A stretch of DNA of 64,000 bases, from contig NZ_QLTS01000002.1 in the NCBI RefSeq assembly GCF_003269275.1, forward strand, positions 25,922 to 89,921, written 5' to 3'. A model generated the notes under the pieces. The model saw only the letters and a list, made by a program, of their open reading frames with translations, was not told where the DNA came from and did no database searches. Below are positions 54,369 to 62,779 of the stretch, one piece after another (the first letter of the stretch is position 1; each line of letters starts with the position of its first letter). Origin of the DNA: Phascolarctobacterium faecium DSM 14760 (GTDB lineage Bacteria > Bacillota > Negativicutes > Acidaminococcales > Acidaminococcaceae). The translations under genes were made by a program, and so were the position numbers.

Positions 54369-55332
54369 GAGTATAATAACCGCCGCTCTTGTCCAGGATA
54401 GCGCAGTATTCAGCAACAGCTTCATTCACGTCAGTAAAACCTCCGTCATACCCTGCCGCCAAAAGATTCGTCGCATCTGCCTGAGTATAGCTCTGATATT
54501 TACCCTTTAATACTTCTGGGAACGGCACATATTCCAATTCGCCGCTGCCAAAATGTTTCAGTACACCTTTGGCCAAAGTATTAAAAGTATGGGCATGCCC
54601 TGTTCCGCAGTTAAAGACCCCGCTGATTTCAGGATGATCCCAGAAGAAGAAATTAACTTTAACAACGTCTTTTACATAAATAAAATCTCTTGTCTGTTCA
54701 CCGGCACCATAATCTCCGTAAGCATCAAATAATTTAACCTTTTTCTCTGCCAGCCATTGATTATACATCTGGAAAACCATAGATGCCATTTTACCCTTAT
54801 GATTTTCCTGCGGACCATAAACATTGAAATAGCGCAGGCCGACTAACTGACTGTTGGTCTTGCCAAAATAACGACGGGCATAATTATCAAAAAACAATTT
54901 GGAAAACGCATAAACATTTAAAGCTTCCTCACAGGCAGGCTCTTCACGAAATCCGTTTGTACCGCTGCCGTAAGTGGAAGCCGACGACGCATAAATCATT
55001 TGTATCTTACGGTCAACTGCAAAATGCATCAGATTTTTCGTATATTCAAAGTTATTCTGCATCATATATTTGCCATTATATTCCATCGTATCAGAGCAGG
55101 CGCCTTCGTGGAAAATAACATCAACATTCTCATGAGCAAATTTACCAGCCTTTAAGGCCTCAGAAAAATCCACTTTATCCATATAATCCATGACCTTCAG
55201 TCCCTGGATGTTTTTAAATTTGACCATATTAGTCAGATTATCCACAACTAAAATATCATCGCGTCCGCGATCATTTAAGCCTTTAACGATATTACTGCCG
55301 ATAAAACCTGCACCGCCGGTTACAATAATCAT
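54358..55332 (-). CDS. hldD: ADP-L-glycero-D-manno-heptose 6-epimerase
   Basis: 324 residues, extended SDR. MIIVTGGAGFIGSNIVKGL binds NADP, then YASSASTYGSG near 115 and the catalytic YxxxK in YAFSKLFFDNYARR near 140. GLRYFNVYGPQENHKG near 172 is diagnostic of HldD. It converts ADP-D-glycero- to ADP-L-glycero-D-manno-heptose. It overlaps hldE by ATGA and gmhB by 11 nt. Confidence 0.95.
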   Translation of the reverse strand: MIIVTGGAGFIGSNIVKGLNDRGRDDILVVDNLTNMVKFKNIQGLKVMDYMDKVDFSEALKAGKFAHENVDVIFHEGACSDTMEYNGKYMMQNNFEYTKNLMHFAVDRKIQMIYASSASTYGSGTNGFREEPACEEALNVYAFSKLFFDNYARRYFGKTNSQLVGLRYFNVYGPQENHKGKMASMVFQMYNQWLAEKKVKLFDAYGDYGAGEQTRDFIYVKDVVKVNFFFWDHPEISGVFNCGTGHAHTFNTLAKGVLKHFGSGELEYVPFPEVLKGKYQSYTQADATNLLAAGYDGGFTDVNEAVAEYCAILDKSGGYYTHGA

Positions 55333-56822
55333 AGTTTTCCCTCCTTCACAAATTGAGCTATCTGCTCCACAATACCAGTCGTCGAATAGCCATCTTCAAA
55401 ATCAATGATCCTGACTTCGCCTGCATATTCCCTTCCGGCAACTTCCTCAGGTTTATAATCACCGCCCTTGACTAAAATATCAGGACGTATTTTTTCAATC
55501 AATTCCGTTGGTGTGTCCTGTTCAAACAATACCACTGCGTCAACACAAGCCAGTGCCGCTAAAACGCGTGCACGGTCAAGCTCATGTACTAAAGGTCTGA
55601 CATCACCTTTCAGTTTCCGTACCGAAGTATCAGAATTCAACCCAACGACTAAATGCCTGCCGAGCCTGGCCGCTTTTTCCAAATAGCTGACATGCCCTAC
55701 ATGCAGAATGTCAAAACACCCATTAGTAAAAACTATTTTTTCCCCGCAGGATCTCCAGGTTTTAGCCAAAGATTCTATCTCGGACCAGCTCAAAGTTCTA
55801 TAACCGCGGCCCTGTTTACGCTCTTCCGTCAGCAGATCCTTTAACAGTTCCTCCCGATGCACAGGATACGTACCAACTTTTGCTACAACTATACCTGCAG
55901 CACGATTAGCCATAAATACTGCATCCTGTAAGGCAAGCTTCCCGGCAGCACCTGCCAAAAGCGTTGCCGCTACGGTGTCACCGGCACCTGAAACATCGAA
56001 TACCTCTTGTGCCGTAGCCGGGTCATTAATCACCAGTCCATCCAAACCGGCTAAAGTCATCCCCCGTTCACTTCGGGTGACCACAACATTTTTAATCGCA
56101 TATTTTTCCCGGGCATTTTGGGCCAGACGCAGAACATCTTCATCCTCATTAGGAACGAGTTCTCCAGCCGCCTCGCACATCTCCTTTAAATTTGGAGTAA
56201 TGAAATCACAGCCCCGATATTTATTCCAGTCAGCCCCCTTCGGGTCAATAAGCACCGGCACATGATACTGATGCGCAGCCGCGATCACCCACTGCACAAA
56301 ATTATCCGAGCAGACACCTTTGGCATAATCAGAAACAATCACACCGTCCAATCCAGCTTCCAGTAAATTCTGGAGCCATAATGATAAGGCCTCTGTTTCT
56401 TCCGGAAACAAATCTCCTGTTTCTTCAAAATCCAGGCGCAGCATCTGCTGCTGCGCTCCCAAGATACGCATCTTCGTGATCGTTTCACGCTGCTGCGACT
56501 TGATCAAACCACTGTAATCGATACCTTTTTCGGCCATCATAGCTTCCAGTACTTCTCTGTTGTTATCGGCCCCGGTAACGCCACCCATAAAAACCCTGCA
56601 TTCTAAATGTGCCAGGTTTGCAGCTACATTTGCGGCACCGCCCAAAACAGACTTTATGCGTTTGACCTTATTAACAGGCACAGGAGCCTCCGGAGAAATA
56701 CGCTTGACCTCTCCATAAAAATAACGGTCGAGCATAACGTCCCCAATCACAGCAATTTTTAAATTTTGGATATGTTCAGCTAAAAAAGCAGTACATGACA
56801 AATTCGTCACTTTATTCACCAT
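55329..56822 (-). CDS. hldE: bifunctional heptose 7-phosphate kinase / heptose 1-phosphate adenylyltransferase
   Basis: 497 residues. The PfkB-type kinase domain (about 1-330) shows IAVIGDVMLDRYFYGEV near 24, VLGGAANVAANLA near 60 and the catalytic DVSGAGDTVAATLLAGAAG near 270. The nucleotidyltransferase domain (about 345-490) shows VFTNGCFDILHVGHVSYLEKA near 360 and ILVKGGDY near 450. It does two steps of ADP-heptose synthesis. The ATG used overlaps gmhA by 11 nt; GTG two to five codons later is possible. Confidence 0.95.
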   Translation of the reverse strand: MVNKVTNLSCTAFLAEHIQNLKIAVIGDVMLDRYFYGEVKRISPEAPVPVNKVKRIKSVLGGAANVAANLAHLECRVFMGGVTGADNNREVLEAMMAEKGIDYSGLIKSQQRETITKMRILGAQQQMLRLDFEETGDLFPEETEALSLWLQNLLEAGLDGVIVSDYAKGVCSDNFVQWVIAAAHQYHVPVLIDPKGADWNKYRGCDFITPNLKEMCEAAGELVPNEDEDVLRLAQNAREKYAIKNVVVTRSERGMTLAGLDGLVINDPATAQEVFDVSGAGDTVAATLLAGAAGKLALQDAVFMANRAAGIVVAKVGTYPVHREELLKDLLTEERKQGRGYRTLSWSEIESLAKTWRSCGEKIVFTNGCFDILHVGHVSYLEKAARLGRHLVVGLNSDTSVRKLKGDVRPLVHELDRARVLAALACVDAVVLFEQDTPTELIEKIRPDILVKGGDYKPEEVAGREYAGEVRIIDFEDGYSTTGIVEQIAQFVKEGKL

Positions 56823-57372
56823 CCACCAATTCGCACAGAATATGGCCAATCAAAATATGTATTTCCTGCGCCCGAGCCGTAACCGGGCAGGGAACAGCCA
56901 TGCAGATATCACAGACCTCTGCCATCTTGCCACCCCCCTGAGCCGTCATTCCGATGCACTGTATCCCTTTAGTTTTGGCAACATCAATAGCTGCCAATAC
57001 ATTTTTACTGTTACCCGAAGTTGATAATCCGACCAAGACATCACCGGCACTTCCTAATGCCTGCACCTGCCTTGCAAAAACAGTATCGTAACCATAGTCG
57101 TTAGCTACCGCGGTCAAAATAGAAGTATCTACGGTCAAAGCTATAGCCGGCAGACCGTTGCGCTCCTTTTGAAAGCGTCCTACGAATTCAGCCGCCAAAT
57201 GCTGACTGTCGGCAGCACTGCCGCCGTTGCCGCAAAACAAAACCTTCTTGCCGTTTTGCAAGGCACGTCGAATAATTTCCGCACTTTCTGCAACCTGCTC
57301 TAAAATTCTGCTTTCTGCAACCTGCTGTGCCAAAGTAATATGTTCAGCAAAACGCTGTTTAATGATTTCCAT
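56812..57372 (-). CDS. gmhA: sedoheptulose 7-phosphate isomerase
   Basis: 186 residues, SIS domain. VLFCGNGGSAADSQHLAAEFVGRF near 44, the NDYGYDTVFARQV region near 90, LVGLSTSGNSKNVLAAI near 113, and ARAQEIHILIGHILCELV near 165 (His and Glu) are the GmhA hallmarks. It isomerises sedoheptulose 7-phosphate to D-glycero-D-manno-heptose 7-phosphate, the first step. It is 12 nt after the lptD-like gene. Confidence 0.95.
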   Translation of the reverse strand: MEIIKQRFAEHITLAQQVAESRILEQVAESAEIIRRALQNGKKVLFCGNGGSAADSQHLAAEFVGRFQKERNGLPAIALTVDTSILTAVANDYGYDTVFARQVQALGSAGDVLVGLSTSGNSKNVLAAIDVAKTKGIQCIGMTAQGGGKMAEVCDICMAVPCPVTARAQEIHILIGHILCELVDGE

Positions 57373-57384
57373 AGTTCACCTGCT

Positions 57385-58884
57385 TCACCAATTAAGTAAA
57401 TTATAACGTACCCTAAAGGTATTATTTTTATTAGACTCATGATTCTGCTCATATTCAAATTCAATCGCCCAGCAGCAGAACCGGTGCGTCCATCTGTAAT
57501 TTGTTTCATAATTACTGTGTTTGCCCAAATCATAACGGTTGACAATCGTAAAAGTGTTTTTATCATCCAGTTTAAAGCTCAGTCCGTTGCGCAACTCCCT
57601 GCCCATGTCAGGCTGTCCATAATCATAAAGATTACTGGTAATATCTTCACGATAATAACCGACCCAGGTATCCCATTTCGGAGCCAGTTTTTGCCCTAAT
57701 GTCGCATAATACATCATTGTAGATTTTGTTTCATCTGTATAGCTTTCTGTTACCCACTTTTTACCTACAGTCAGATCAAGGAAGGTATTTTTACTGTTGA
57801 ACAGATAAATACGGTCATGATTCAAGTAAGCAGCATACTCTGTATGCCAGCTTTTGATACTGCTCTTTTCGTTACGCCATAAACCATGAGTAATATACGC
57901 ACTGTATGTCAACGGCAAATTATCGATCAAACGATGGTTTTTATAATATAAGCCGATATCTCTTTCTTTGCGGATCCATTCGTCATCTTCTTCATCCCAG
58001 CCGTCCTGAAACTTTATATTAAAGTTACGCTCATCGTGATTGATGCCGTACATGGGCTTATAACCGGCCTTAGAATAATAAGCCAGATCGGCATAAAAAT
58101 CTGTTTTCGGGCCTAAATTATAATCGACCTGCAGCTTAGCATACATTCCGTTATCGCTGCCGTCATACCCGATACGCGGCATGATTCTATTTTCACTCTC
58201 ACCATCTAATCTATTGACCCATAAATCACGCGAGTAGATATGCTTGCCTTTGGCATAAACCTTAACATCTCTGGCGACCATTTTTTCTTTGGGATAAATC
58301 TCAAAAGTTTTTGCCGTTATCAGCAGACAAGGATCATGCTCCACCGCAGGACAGCGTGTTGTCTGTCCACCCTCGTCCACAACTATTTTATCCGGATAAA
58401 TCGTTGCATGAGGTGCTTTAAAATAGTCTTTGGCACCTTTGCCGTCAATTTGCTTGATCTCACCGGTCTTAGAATTAAAATTATAATGGACCCATTCCCC
58501 ATTCATGGTAGTATCCGGCTCCTGCAGTGTTCCGCCCTGCTTGAGCCAGACATCCCCGGTCTTCATATTGCCTTCAGCCCTGGTAGTCAGAATAGTTTCA
58601 TCCCCCTGCACTATCTTGACATTACCTTCAGCAAAAAAGTCTCCGCTGCCCTGGTCATATGTAGCACTGTCACTCCATAAGGTTATCGGCATCGGCTCAG
58701 CAGACTCCGCCTGTTTCTTCTTCTTGCTCTTATCTTTAATTACACCAGCTTCCCGCTCCTGCTTCTGTTCCTGAAAATCAGGCGCAGCATAACGCGAATC
58801 ACCGGTAACATAGTCGTCGGCAAAAGCTGCCTGTGATACTGCTAAACTCATTAAGCAAGCAGTTGCTAAGACTTTCTTCTTCAT
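57385..58884 (-). CDS. LptD-like outer-membrane LPS assembly protein (short form)
   Basis: 499 residues. A signal peptide (MKKKVLATACLMSLAVSQAAFA) is followed by an OstA/LptA-like jelly-roll part (about 65-230; ITLWSDSATYDQGSGDFFAEG, MVARDVKVYAKGKHI) and a beta barrel part to the C terminus with alternating aromatic strands ending in NTFRVRYNLLNW. E. coli LptD is 784 residues, so the barrel is much shorter. Four Cys are near 190-200 and 475. It heads the gmh-hld-waa operon, which supports a role in LPS export. It may be LptD or a relative. Confidence 0.7.
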   Translation of the reverse strand: MKKKVLATACLMSLAVSQAAFADDYVTGDSRYAAPDFQEQKQEREAGVIKDKSKKKKQAESAEPMPITLWSDSATYDQGSGDFFAEGNVKIVQGDETILTTRAEGNMKTGDVWLKQGGTLQEPDTTMNGEWVHYNFNSKTGEIKQIDGKGAKDYFKAPHATIYPDKIVVDEGGQTTRCPAVEHDPCLLITAKTFEIYPKEKMVARDVKVYAKGKHIYSRDLWVNRLDGESENRIMPRIGYDGSDNGMYAKLQVDYNLGPKTDFYADLAYYSKAGYKPMYGINHDERNFNIKFQDGWDEEDDEWIRKERDIGLYYKNHRLIDNLPLTYSAYITHGLWRNEKSSIKSWHTEYAAYLNHDRIYLFNSKNTFLDLTVGKKWVTESYTDETKSTMMYYATLGQKLAPKWDTWVGYYREDITSNLYDYGQPDMGRELRNGLSFKLDDKNTFTIVNRYDLGKHSNYETNYRWTHRFCCWAIEFEYEQNHESNKNNTFRVRYNLLNW

Positions 58885-58943
58885 GCTTTCTCTCCTCAGT
58901 CAAATTTATCATTTATAAAAAAGCATACAAATATCCACTACAT

Positions 58944-58952
58944 ATTATATCA
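58944..58952 (-). promoter_or_regulatory. extended -10 promoter of the lptD-heptose operon
   Basis: TGATATAAT within TGTGATATAATATGT, the same 15-mer as at the DUF535 gene. About 60 nt before the start. Confidence 0.6.
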
Positions 58953-58959
58953 CAATTTT

Positions 58960-58992
58960 AAATAAAAAACCCGCCACTAAGGCGGGTTTTAC
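58960..58992 (-). terminator. terminator of the secreted repeat-protein gene
   Basis: AAAACCCGCC and its complement with a 5-nt loop, then TTTTTTATTT on the minus strand. Confidence 0.9.
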
Positions 58993-59006
58993 TGATAATT
59001 CAAATT

Positions 59007-60038
59007 TTATTTTCCCTGATAAACCATACCCTGGATAGTAGTATCTTCCATAGTCTGTACATAAGTAGTAGAACCAACGGGAATGACAACTGCTTTACCG
59101 GTAACAAAGGCACCGCCTAAAGCACCGATAGGCCCTAAAACGATCATGCCGCCGATTGCCGCGCCTGCTGCACCGGCTGCAGTCTTAGCCTCCTGTTTAG
59201 CCAAATCGCCGATATAGACCGGAACCTTAGTTCCGTCAAGAGCATAAACATGAGTAAAATCTACGTCAATACGGGCATCACGGCCAAAGCTGCGCGGCTG
59301 TACAACCTTTTTGATAGTACCTTCTCCTAAAGCACCTTTAGGAAGTACCAGCACATCATTCACATAAACATTGTCAGCAATTTTAAAATGCACAGGTTCA
59401 CCTGCTTTGTCTTCTCTGCTGCTCAGTTCCTCAGTAAATTCTACTTTAATCACAGAATCCTTCGGCAAAGTAACGCTTTCAACAGAAATCACACCATCGG
59501 TAAAAGCGATATTCGCCAAAGCTTCCAATCTGGAAGAAAGAGAGCCTTCATCAATTTTGCCGTTAAGCATCATTTCTACTGCCTCGATACGGGTCTTGGC
59601 AGGACCACCGGACATACTTTCATTAAACTGCCATTCAATAGCGTTGAGTTTAGTTAAAAACCCGGCTTCATTACTGGCAGGGCTGCCTTTAAGATAATCA
59701 TACAGGTTATCAATACGATCTAAAATAGCGTCGCTGGTAACAGTACCATAAACATCATCTTCCAAACTATCCATACGGCCGACCAATGCGCCTGCCTGCT
59801 CAGTACCATAAACATCATCTTCCAAACTATCCATACGGCCGACCAATGCGCCTGCCTGCTCAGTACCATATAACATCTTTTCCATCGCGGAAATTTTATC
59901 AGTAGCAGACATTTGTGTCACTGCTGACGCAGCCGGCACAGCACCGCCCAAATCATCAGCATTCATGGCAAAACCAGGCGCAACTGATGTTACACAGAAA
60001 ACCAAAGTCAAAAGCAAAGTAAGGAGTCGTCTTTTCAT
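59007..60038 (-). CDS. secreted protein with tandem 20-residue repeats and glycine-zipper tail
   Basis: 343 residues. A signal peptide (MKRRLLTLLLTLVFC... ending GFA) precedes an Ala/Asp-rich helical region with two identical 20-residue units (YGTEQAGALVGRMDSLEDDV) and at least three diverged copies of an ALxxRxDxLE pattern up to about 190. The middle is beta-like (VTLPKDSVIKVEFTEEL) and near the end lies a Gly/Ala-rich zipper (AAGAAGAAIGGMIVLGPIG). I do not recognise a named family. It probably sits in the periplasm or at the outer membrane. The internal ATG is 7 nt after GGAGG. Confidence 0.75.
   Translation of the reverse strand: MKRRLLTLLLTLVFCVTSVAPGFAMNADDLGGAVPAASAVTQMSATDKISAMEKMLYGTEQAGALVGRMDSLEDDVYGTEQAGALVGRMDSLEDDVYGTVTSDAILDRIDNLYDYLKGSPASNEAGFLTKLNAIEWQFNESMSGGPAKTRIEAVEMMLNGKIDEGSLSSRLEALANIAFTDGVISVESVTLPKDSVIKVEFTEELSSREDKAGEPVHFKIADNVYVNDVLVLPKGALGEGTIKKVVQPRSFGRDARIDVDFTHVYALDGTKVPVYIGDLAKQEAKTAAGAAGAAIGGMIVLGPIGALGGAFVTGKAVVIPVGSTTYVQTMEDTTIQGMVYQGK
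59741..59860 (-). repeat. perfect 60-bp tandem duplication inside a coding gene
   Basis: 59741-59800 and 59801-59860 are identical base for base, and the first 10 bases of a third copy follow (59861-59870). It encodes two identical 20-residue units. Confidence 0.95.
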
Positions 60039-60074
60039 TACAATACCTCCGTTATTTATTATTTTTATGAAGCT

Positions 60075-60083
60075 ATTATACCA
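60075..60083 (-). promoter_or_regulatory. extended -10 promoter of the repeat-protein gene
   Basis: TGGTATAAT, 36 nt before the ATG, with TATA before it as at 45789-45797. Confidence 0.6.
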
Positions 60084-60099
60084 TATAAAGTGCGTAAAA

Positions 60100-60140
60100 A
60101 AAATAGGCGACCACAAGATAATGTGGTCACGCCTTTATTT
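60100..60140 (-). terminator. terminator of the DUF535 gene
   Basis: AGGCG-ACCAC pairs with GTGGT-CGCCT around a 2-nt bulge, then eight T on the minus strand; the stem reaches the stop codon. Confidence 0.75.
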
Positions 60141-61040
60141 TTTATAATTATTTAACACTTCTGTCACAGATTCAGTTATTTCATCCATTTTCGCAAACCT
60201 TCTTCTATGCTGAGCACGCTTAGACGGCTTCAGCTCTTCCATAGACTTGCGGTATTCTTCTATCGGCATTTCAAAAAAACGCTGATCTTTACATGCCTGC
60301 CCTTCGCATTCCTGCCAGAAATCATCCAGCGAGGTTTTTAATTTACGGTCAATGCGCACATGGTTCATTGCATAATATCCGGCATTAGAAACCGCATATA
60401 AATGCTTACAGCCCAATCCTGCCGCTACATTCCTGATACCATAGAAAATCAGATTTTTAGTACGGTAACCAAAAAAAGCTTTGGTCAGACCTTTTATGAT
60501 CTCACTGCCGTTAGGCGTTCCCTGTAACGCGCCTATCCACAGCGACATTTCATTATCTTCCGGTGACGGCGCCAGCCAAAACATAATTTGGTACAGCTCG
60601 TCTGCACCCAACGAAAGCACCAGCGAAAGGCACCCTTCCTTACGCTGTCCTCCATGAAACCACAGCTCCATTACCAACGGCTGCTCTTCATATGTATCTT
60701 CCCACAACCTGATACGTTCGCCATTAACATATAATTTTGCTATAGCTTCATCGTTAAATATATTTTCCATATATTCAATATGATTCTTTACAATGGCAAT
60801 ACGCTCATCCCAGGTAGAACCCTTATAAAAAAACGCACGGGTAGTTTGTTCCACAAAGGAAGTTGTATGTTTGAGCATCTCTCTACGCAAAGGAGTCGTT
60901 TGAAAAAAATCCAATAAAGCTCCAATCTGACTTTTATGTAAACCACATCTTATTCTAAAAACAATATATCTTTTTCTTTCTTTAAGCTTTTTTACATTGT
61001 ATAGATCATGCCCAATATATTTTAAAAATTTTTTATCCAT
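60135..61040 (-). CDS. DUF535 / VirK-YbjX family protein
   Basis: 301 residues, cytoplasmic. Patterns of DUF535 are HYEYM-like helices near 95-110, LWIGALQGTPNGSEIIKGLTKAFFG near 178, LIFYGIRNVAAGLGCKHLYAVSN near 208 and the basic end PSKRAQHRRRF. VirK and YbjX are linked to envelope or peptide resistance in enterobacteria, without a known biochemical role. It follows the ompM genes and precedes a secreted repeat protein, so an envelope role fits. The ATG used has GGAGAGG at 5 nt. Confidence 0.75.
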   Translation of the reverse strand: MDKKFLKYIGHDLYNVKKLKERKRYIVFRIRCGLHKSQIGALLDFFQTTPLRREMLKHTTSFVEQTTRAFFYKGSTWDERIAIVKNHIEYMENIFNDEAIAKLYVNGERIRLWEDTYEEQPLVMELWFHGGQRKEGCLSLVLSLGADELYQIMFWLAPSPEDNEMSLWIGALQGTPNGSEIIKGLTKAFFGYRTKNLIFYGIRNVAAGLGCKHLYAVSNAGYYAMNHVRIDRKLKTSLDDFWQECEGQACKDQRFFEMPIEEYRKSMEELKPSKRAQHRRRFAKMDEITESVTEVLNNYKK

Positions 61041-61070
61041 TACTACCTCTCCAGTTATATCGTTGAACAT

Positions 61071-61079
61071 ATTATATCA
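61071..61079 (-). promoter_or_regulatory. extended -10 promoter of the DUF535 gene
   Basis: TGATATAAT within TGTGATATAATATGT; 31 nt before the start codon. Confidence 0.6.
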
Positions 61080-61162
61080 CAGTTTTCAGTAAATCAGAAA
61101 AAGCATTCTGCAATATTTCTATTACAATGCCATTATCAAATTACTATTATTACAATCAATCA

Positions 61163-61193
61163 TAAAAAAACGACCGCCAAAGCGGTCGTTTTT
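61163..61193 (-). terminator. terminator of the second ompM gene
   Basis: AAAACGACCGC and its complement, 4-nt loop, T run on the minus strand. Confidence 0.9.
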
Positions 61194-61206
61194 AGAGCTC
61201 TTAAAT

Positions 61207-62445
61207 TTAGAAAGTAAAGGTCACGTCAGTCCACAGCCTTTTATCTTTCAAGCTGCTGCCTTCACTGGTAACAGTTTTGGCTTTGGTATCATAATAGGCC
61301 AAAGTAGCAACGATGTTTTTAGCAACAGCGTAGTTTGCGCCTACTGCATAACCTTTAAAGCCTGTATTCCAGAAAGTATTGGCATCGGTAGTATGTTCCC
61401 AATAAGTGCCTTCGCCCTGATCATAGTAACGGGCAAAAATACCATAAGACCCGGCATCAGATGCCTGAGCGCCTTTATAATTCAAACCAACGGTCCAGCC
61501 ATCGTCGTCAGAATTTCTTTCACCGTCCCAGTTAGAATTGAGGTACATACCAGAAAGTGTCAGATCATTATTAAAGTTATATGCTGCACCAACATGCCAG
61601 ATCCCGTCATCTTTACCAGAATCTCTGCCCATAACATCCTGGAATTTCACATAACCGGCAGCCAGGTTCAGCGAATCGCCAAGATTACCGGAAACCTCAC
61701 CGCCGTAATATCTGTTAGCGATTGTTTTAGTTGCAATAACATTATTGACATAGAAATCAGTATCGTCGGAAGCCTTACCCATATAAGCTTTAACTTTAAT
61801 ACGGTCGCCATAGGTAGCAACCAGGCCGTCAGCCTGGGCATCCATAATATTGCCGTCTGCCAGGAAGGCATCGATACGGCCTGCCTGCAAGCCAACGCCA
61901 CCAACGCGGCCATTGACATAAGCACGTTTAAAATCTGTGCCCTCATCACCCTGATCATTGCTGAAGTCCTGAATATTCTGGATCATAGCCGTGTAAGTCC
62001 AGTCATCATTGATCTGACCATTCAGCCACAAACGGCTACGCAAGTCAGAATCATATTTGCTGCCCTGATTAGCTTTTGCTTTTTGGTCAACATAGCGGGC
62101 ACGAATTTCACCGGTAATCTTTACATTATCTGATTTCTTTTCAAGACCGGCAACACGCACGCCTAAAGAATCAAGCTCATCGGCAAATTCAGCTGCCAGA
62201 CGATCTACATTAGCGCCTTTAGCCATAGCTTTGGCTACGATCTGTGCCATTTCATAACGGGTCATCAAACGATCGCCGCCAAAACTTCCATTAGGATAAC
62301 CGTCAATAATACCTTCTGCCACCAGTTTATTGACAGCGTCATAAGCCCAGCTGTTTGCCGGCACATCAGAAAACGGATTAGCTGCGTAAGCCGAAGCAGT
62401 TACGCCTAAAGCCATCGCCATACCTAAAACTACAGATTTGTTCAT
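61207..62445 (-). CDS. OmpM-type porin with SLH domain
   Basis: 412 residues. Signal peptide cleaved after AYA, then one SLH domain (about 23-85; NPFSDVPANSWAYDAVNKL, GDRLMTRYEMAQIVAKAM), a coiled-coil linker (DRLAAEFADELDSLGVRVAGLEKK), and a porin barrel ending in WTDVTFTF. The C-terminal Phe fits outer-membrane insertion. SLH binds peptidoglycan-linked polyamine or polymer, which ties the outer membrane to the wall in Negativicutes. Its first 120 residues nearly repeat the upstream paralogue. It has its own promoter, so expression can differ. Ribosome site GGAGG. Confidence 0.92.
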   Translation of the reverse strand: MNKSVVLGMAMALGVTASAYAANPFSDVPANSWAYDAVNKLVAEGIIDGYPNGSFGGDRLMTRYEMAQIVAKAMAKGANVDRLAAEFADELDSLGVRVAGLEKKSDNVKITGEIRARYVDQKAKANQGSKYDSDLRSRLWLNGQINDDWTYTAMIQNIQDFSNDQGDEGTDFKRAYVNGRVGGVGLQAGRIDAFLADGNIMDAQADGLVATYGDRIKVKAYMGKASDDTDFYVNNVIATKTIANRYYGGEVSGNLGDSLNLAAGYVKFQDVMGRDSGKDDGIWHVGAAYNFNNDLTLSGMYLNSNWDGERNSDDDGWTVGLNYKGAQASDAGSYGIFARYYDQGEGTYWEHTTDANTFWNTGFKGYAVGANYAVAKNIVATLAYYDTKAKTVTSEGSSLKDKRLWTDVTFTF

Positions 62446-62583
62446 TTTCTATTCCTCCTCAGGAAAGATATTTTCTGCAGTCCGTAAATTCCAAACAGAA
62501 ATCAACAACATTTCGGACAAGTCACCTTGTTACCTCTTCCGTCTGCTGCCGCCTGCTCCTGAAATCTATCGGCTACGTCACCT
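62446..62583 (-). promoter_or_regulatory. leader of the second ompM gene, with weak stems
   Basis: No gene is present. With the promoter below, the leader is about 130 nt. Short pairs are GTCCG/CGGAC, ACAAG/CTTGT and TCAGGA with TCCTGA next to the ribosome site. These could form structure, but each is short. Confidence 0.35.
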
Positions 62584-62612
62584 ATCTTAACCCCCGTCAA
62601 CCCCAGGTGCAA
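62584..62612 (-). promoter_or_regulatory. sigma-A-type promoter of the second ompM gene
   Basis: TTGCAC and TAAGAT at 17-nt spacing in an otherwise gene-free stretch between the two ompM genes. Confidence 0.55.
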
Positions 62613-62729
62613 ATTAGCTTAATTGCAAAAAAGTTTAACTTTAAACAAGTTAATGGAATAAAAAAATTTAAGAAAGCTTTATTGAAACAAATTCAGGCAG
62701 CAGATCATCTTCAACCAATCTCAGCATAA

Positions 62730-62763
62730 AATAAAAGAAAGCGGACGCATACGCGTCCGCTTA
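62730..62763 (-). terminator. terminator of the first ompM gene
   Basis: AAGCGGACGC and its complement, 4-nt loop, then TTTCTTTTATTTT on the minus strand. Confidence 0.85.
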
Positions 62764-62779
62764 AGTCTCTAAGTTAATC

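Noticed and set aside
61393..62133. 246-codon open frame antisense to the second ompM gene
   Set aside because: No ribosome site, unnatural composition, and the opposite strand encodes a clear porin. It is a shadow of biased codon use.
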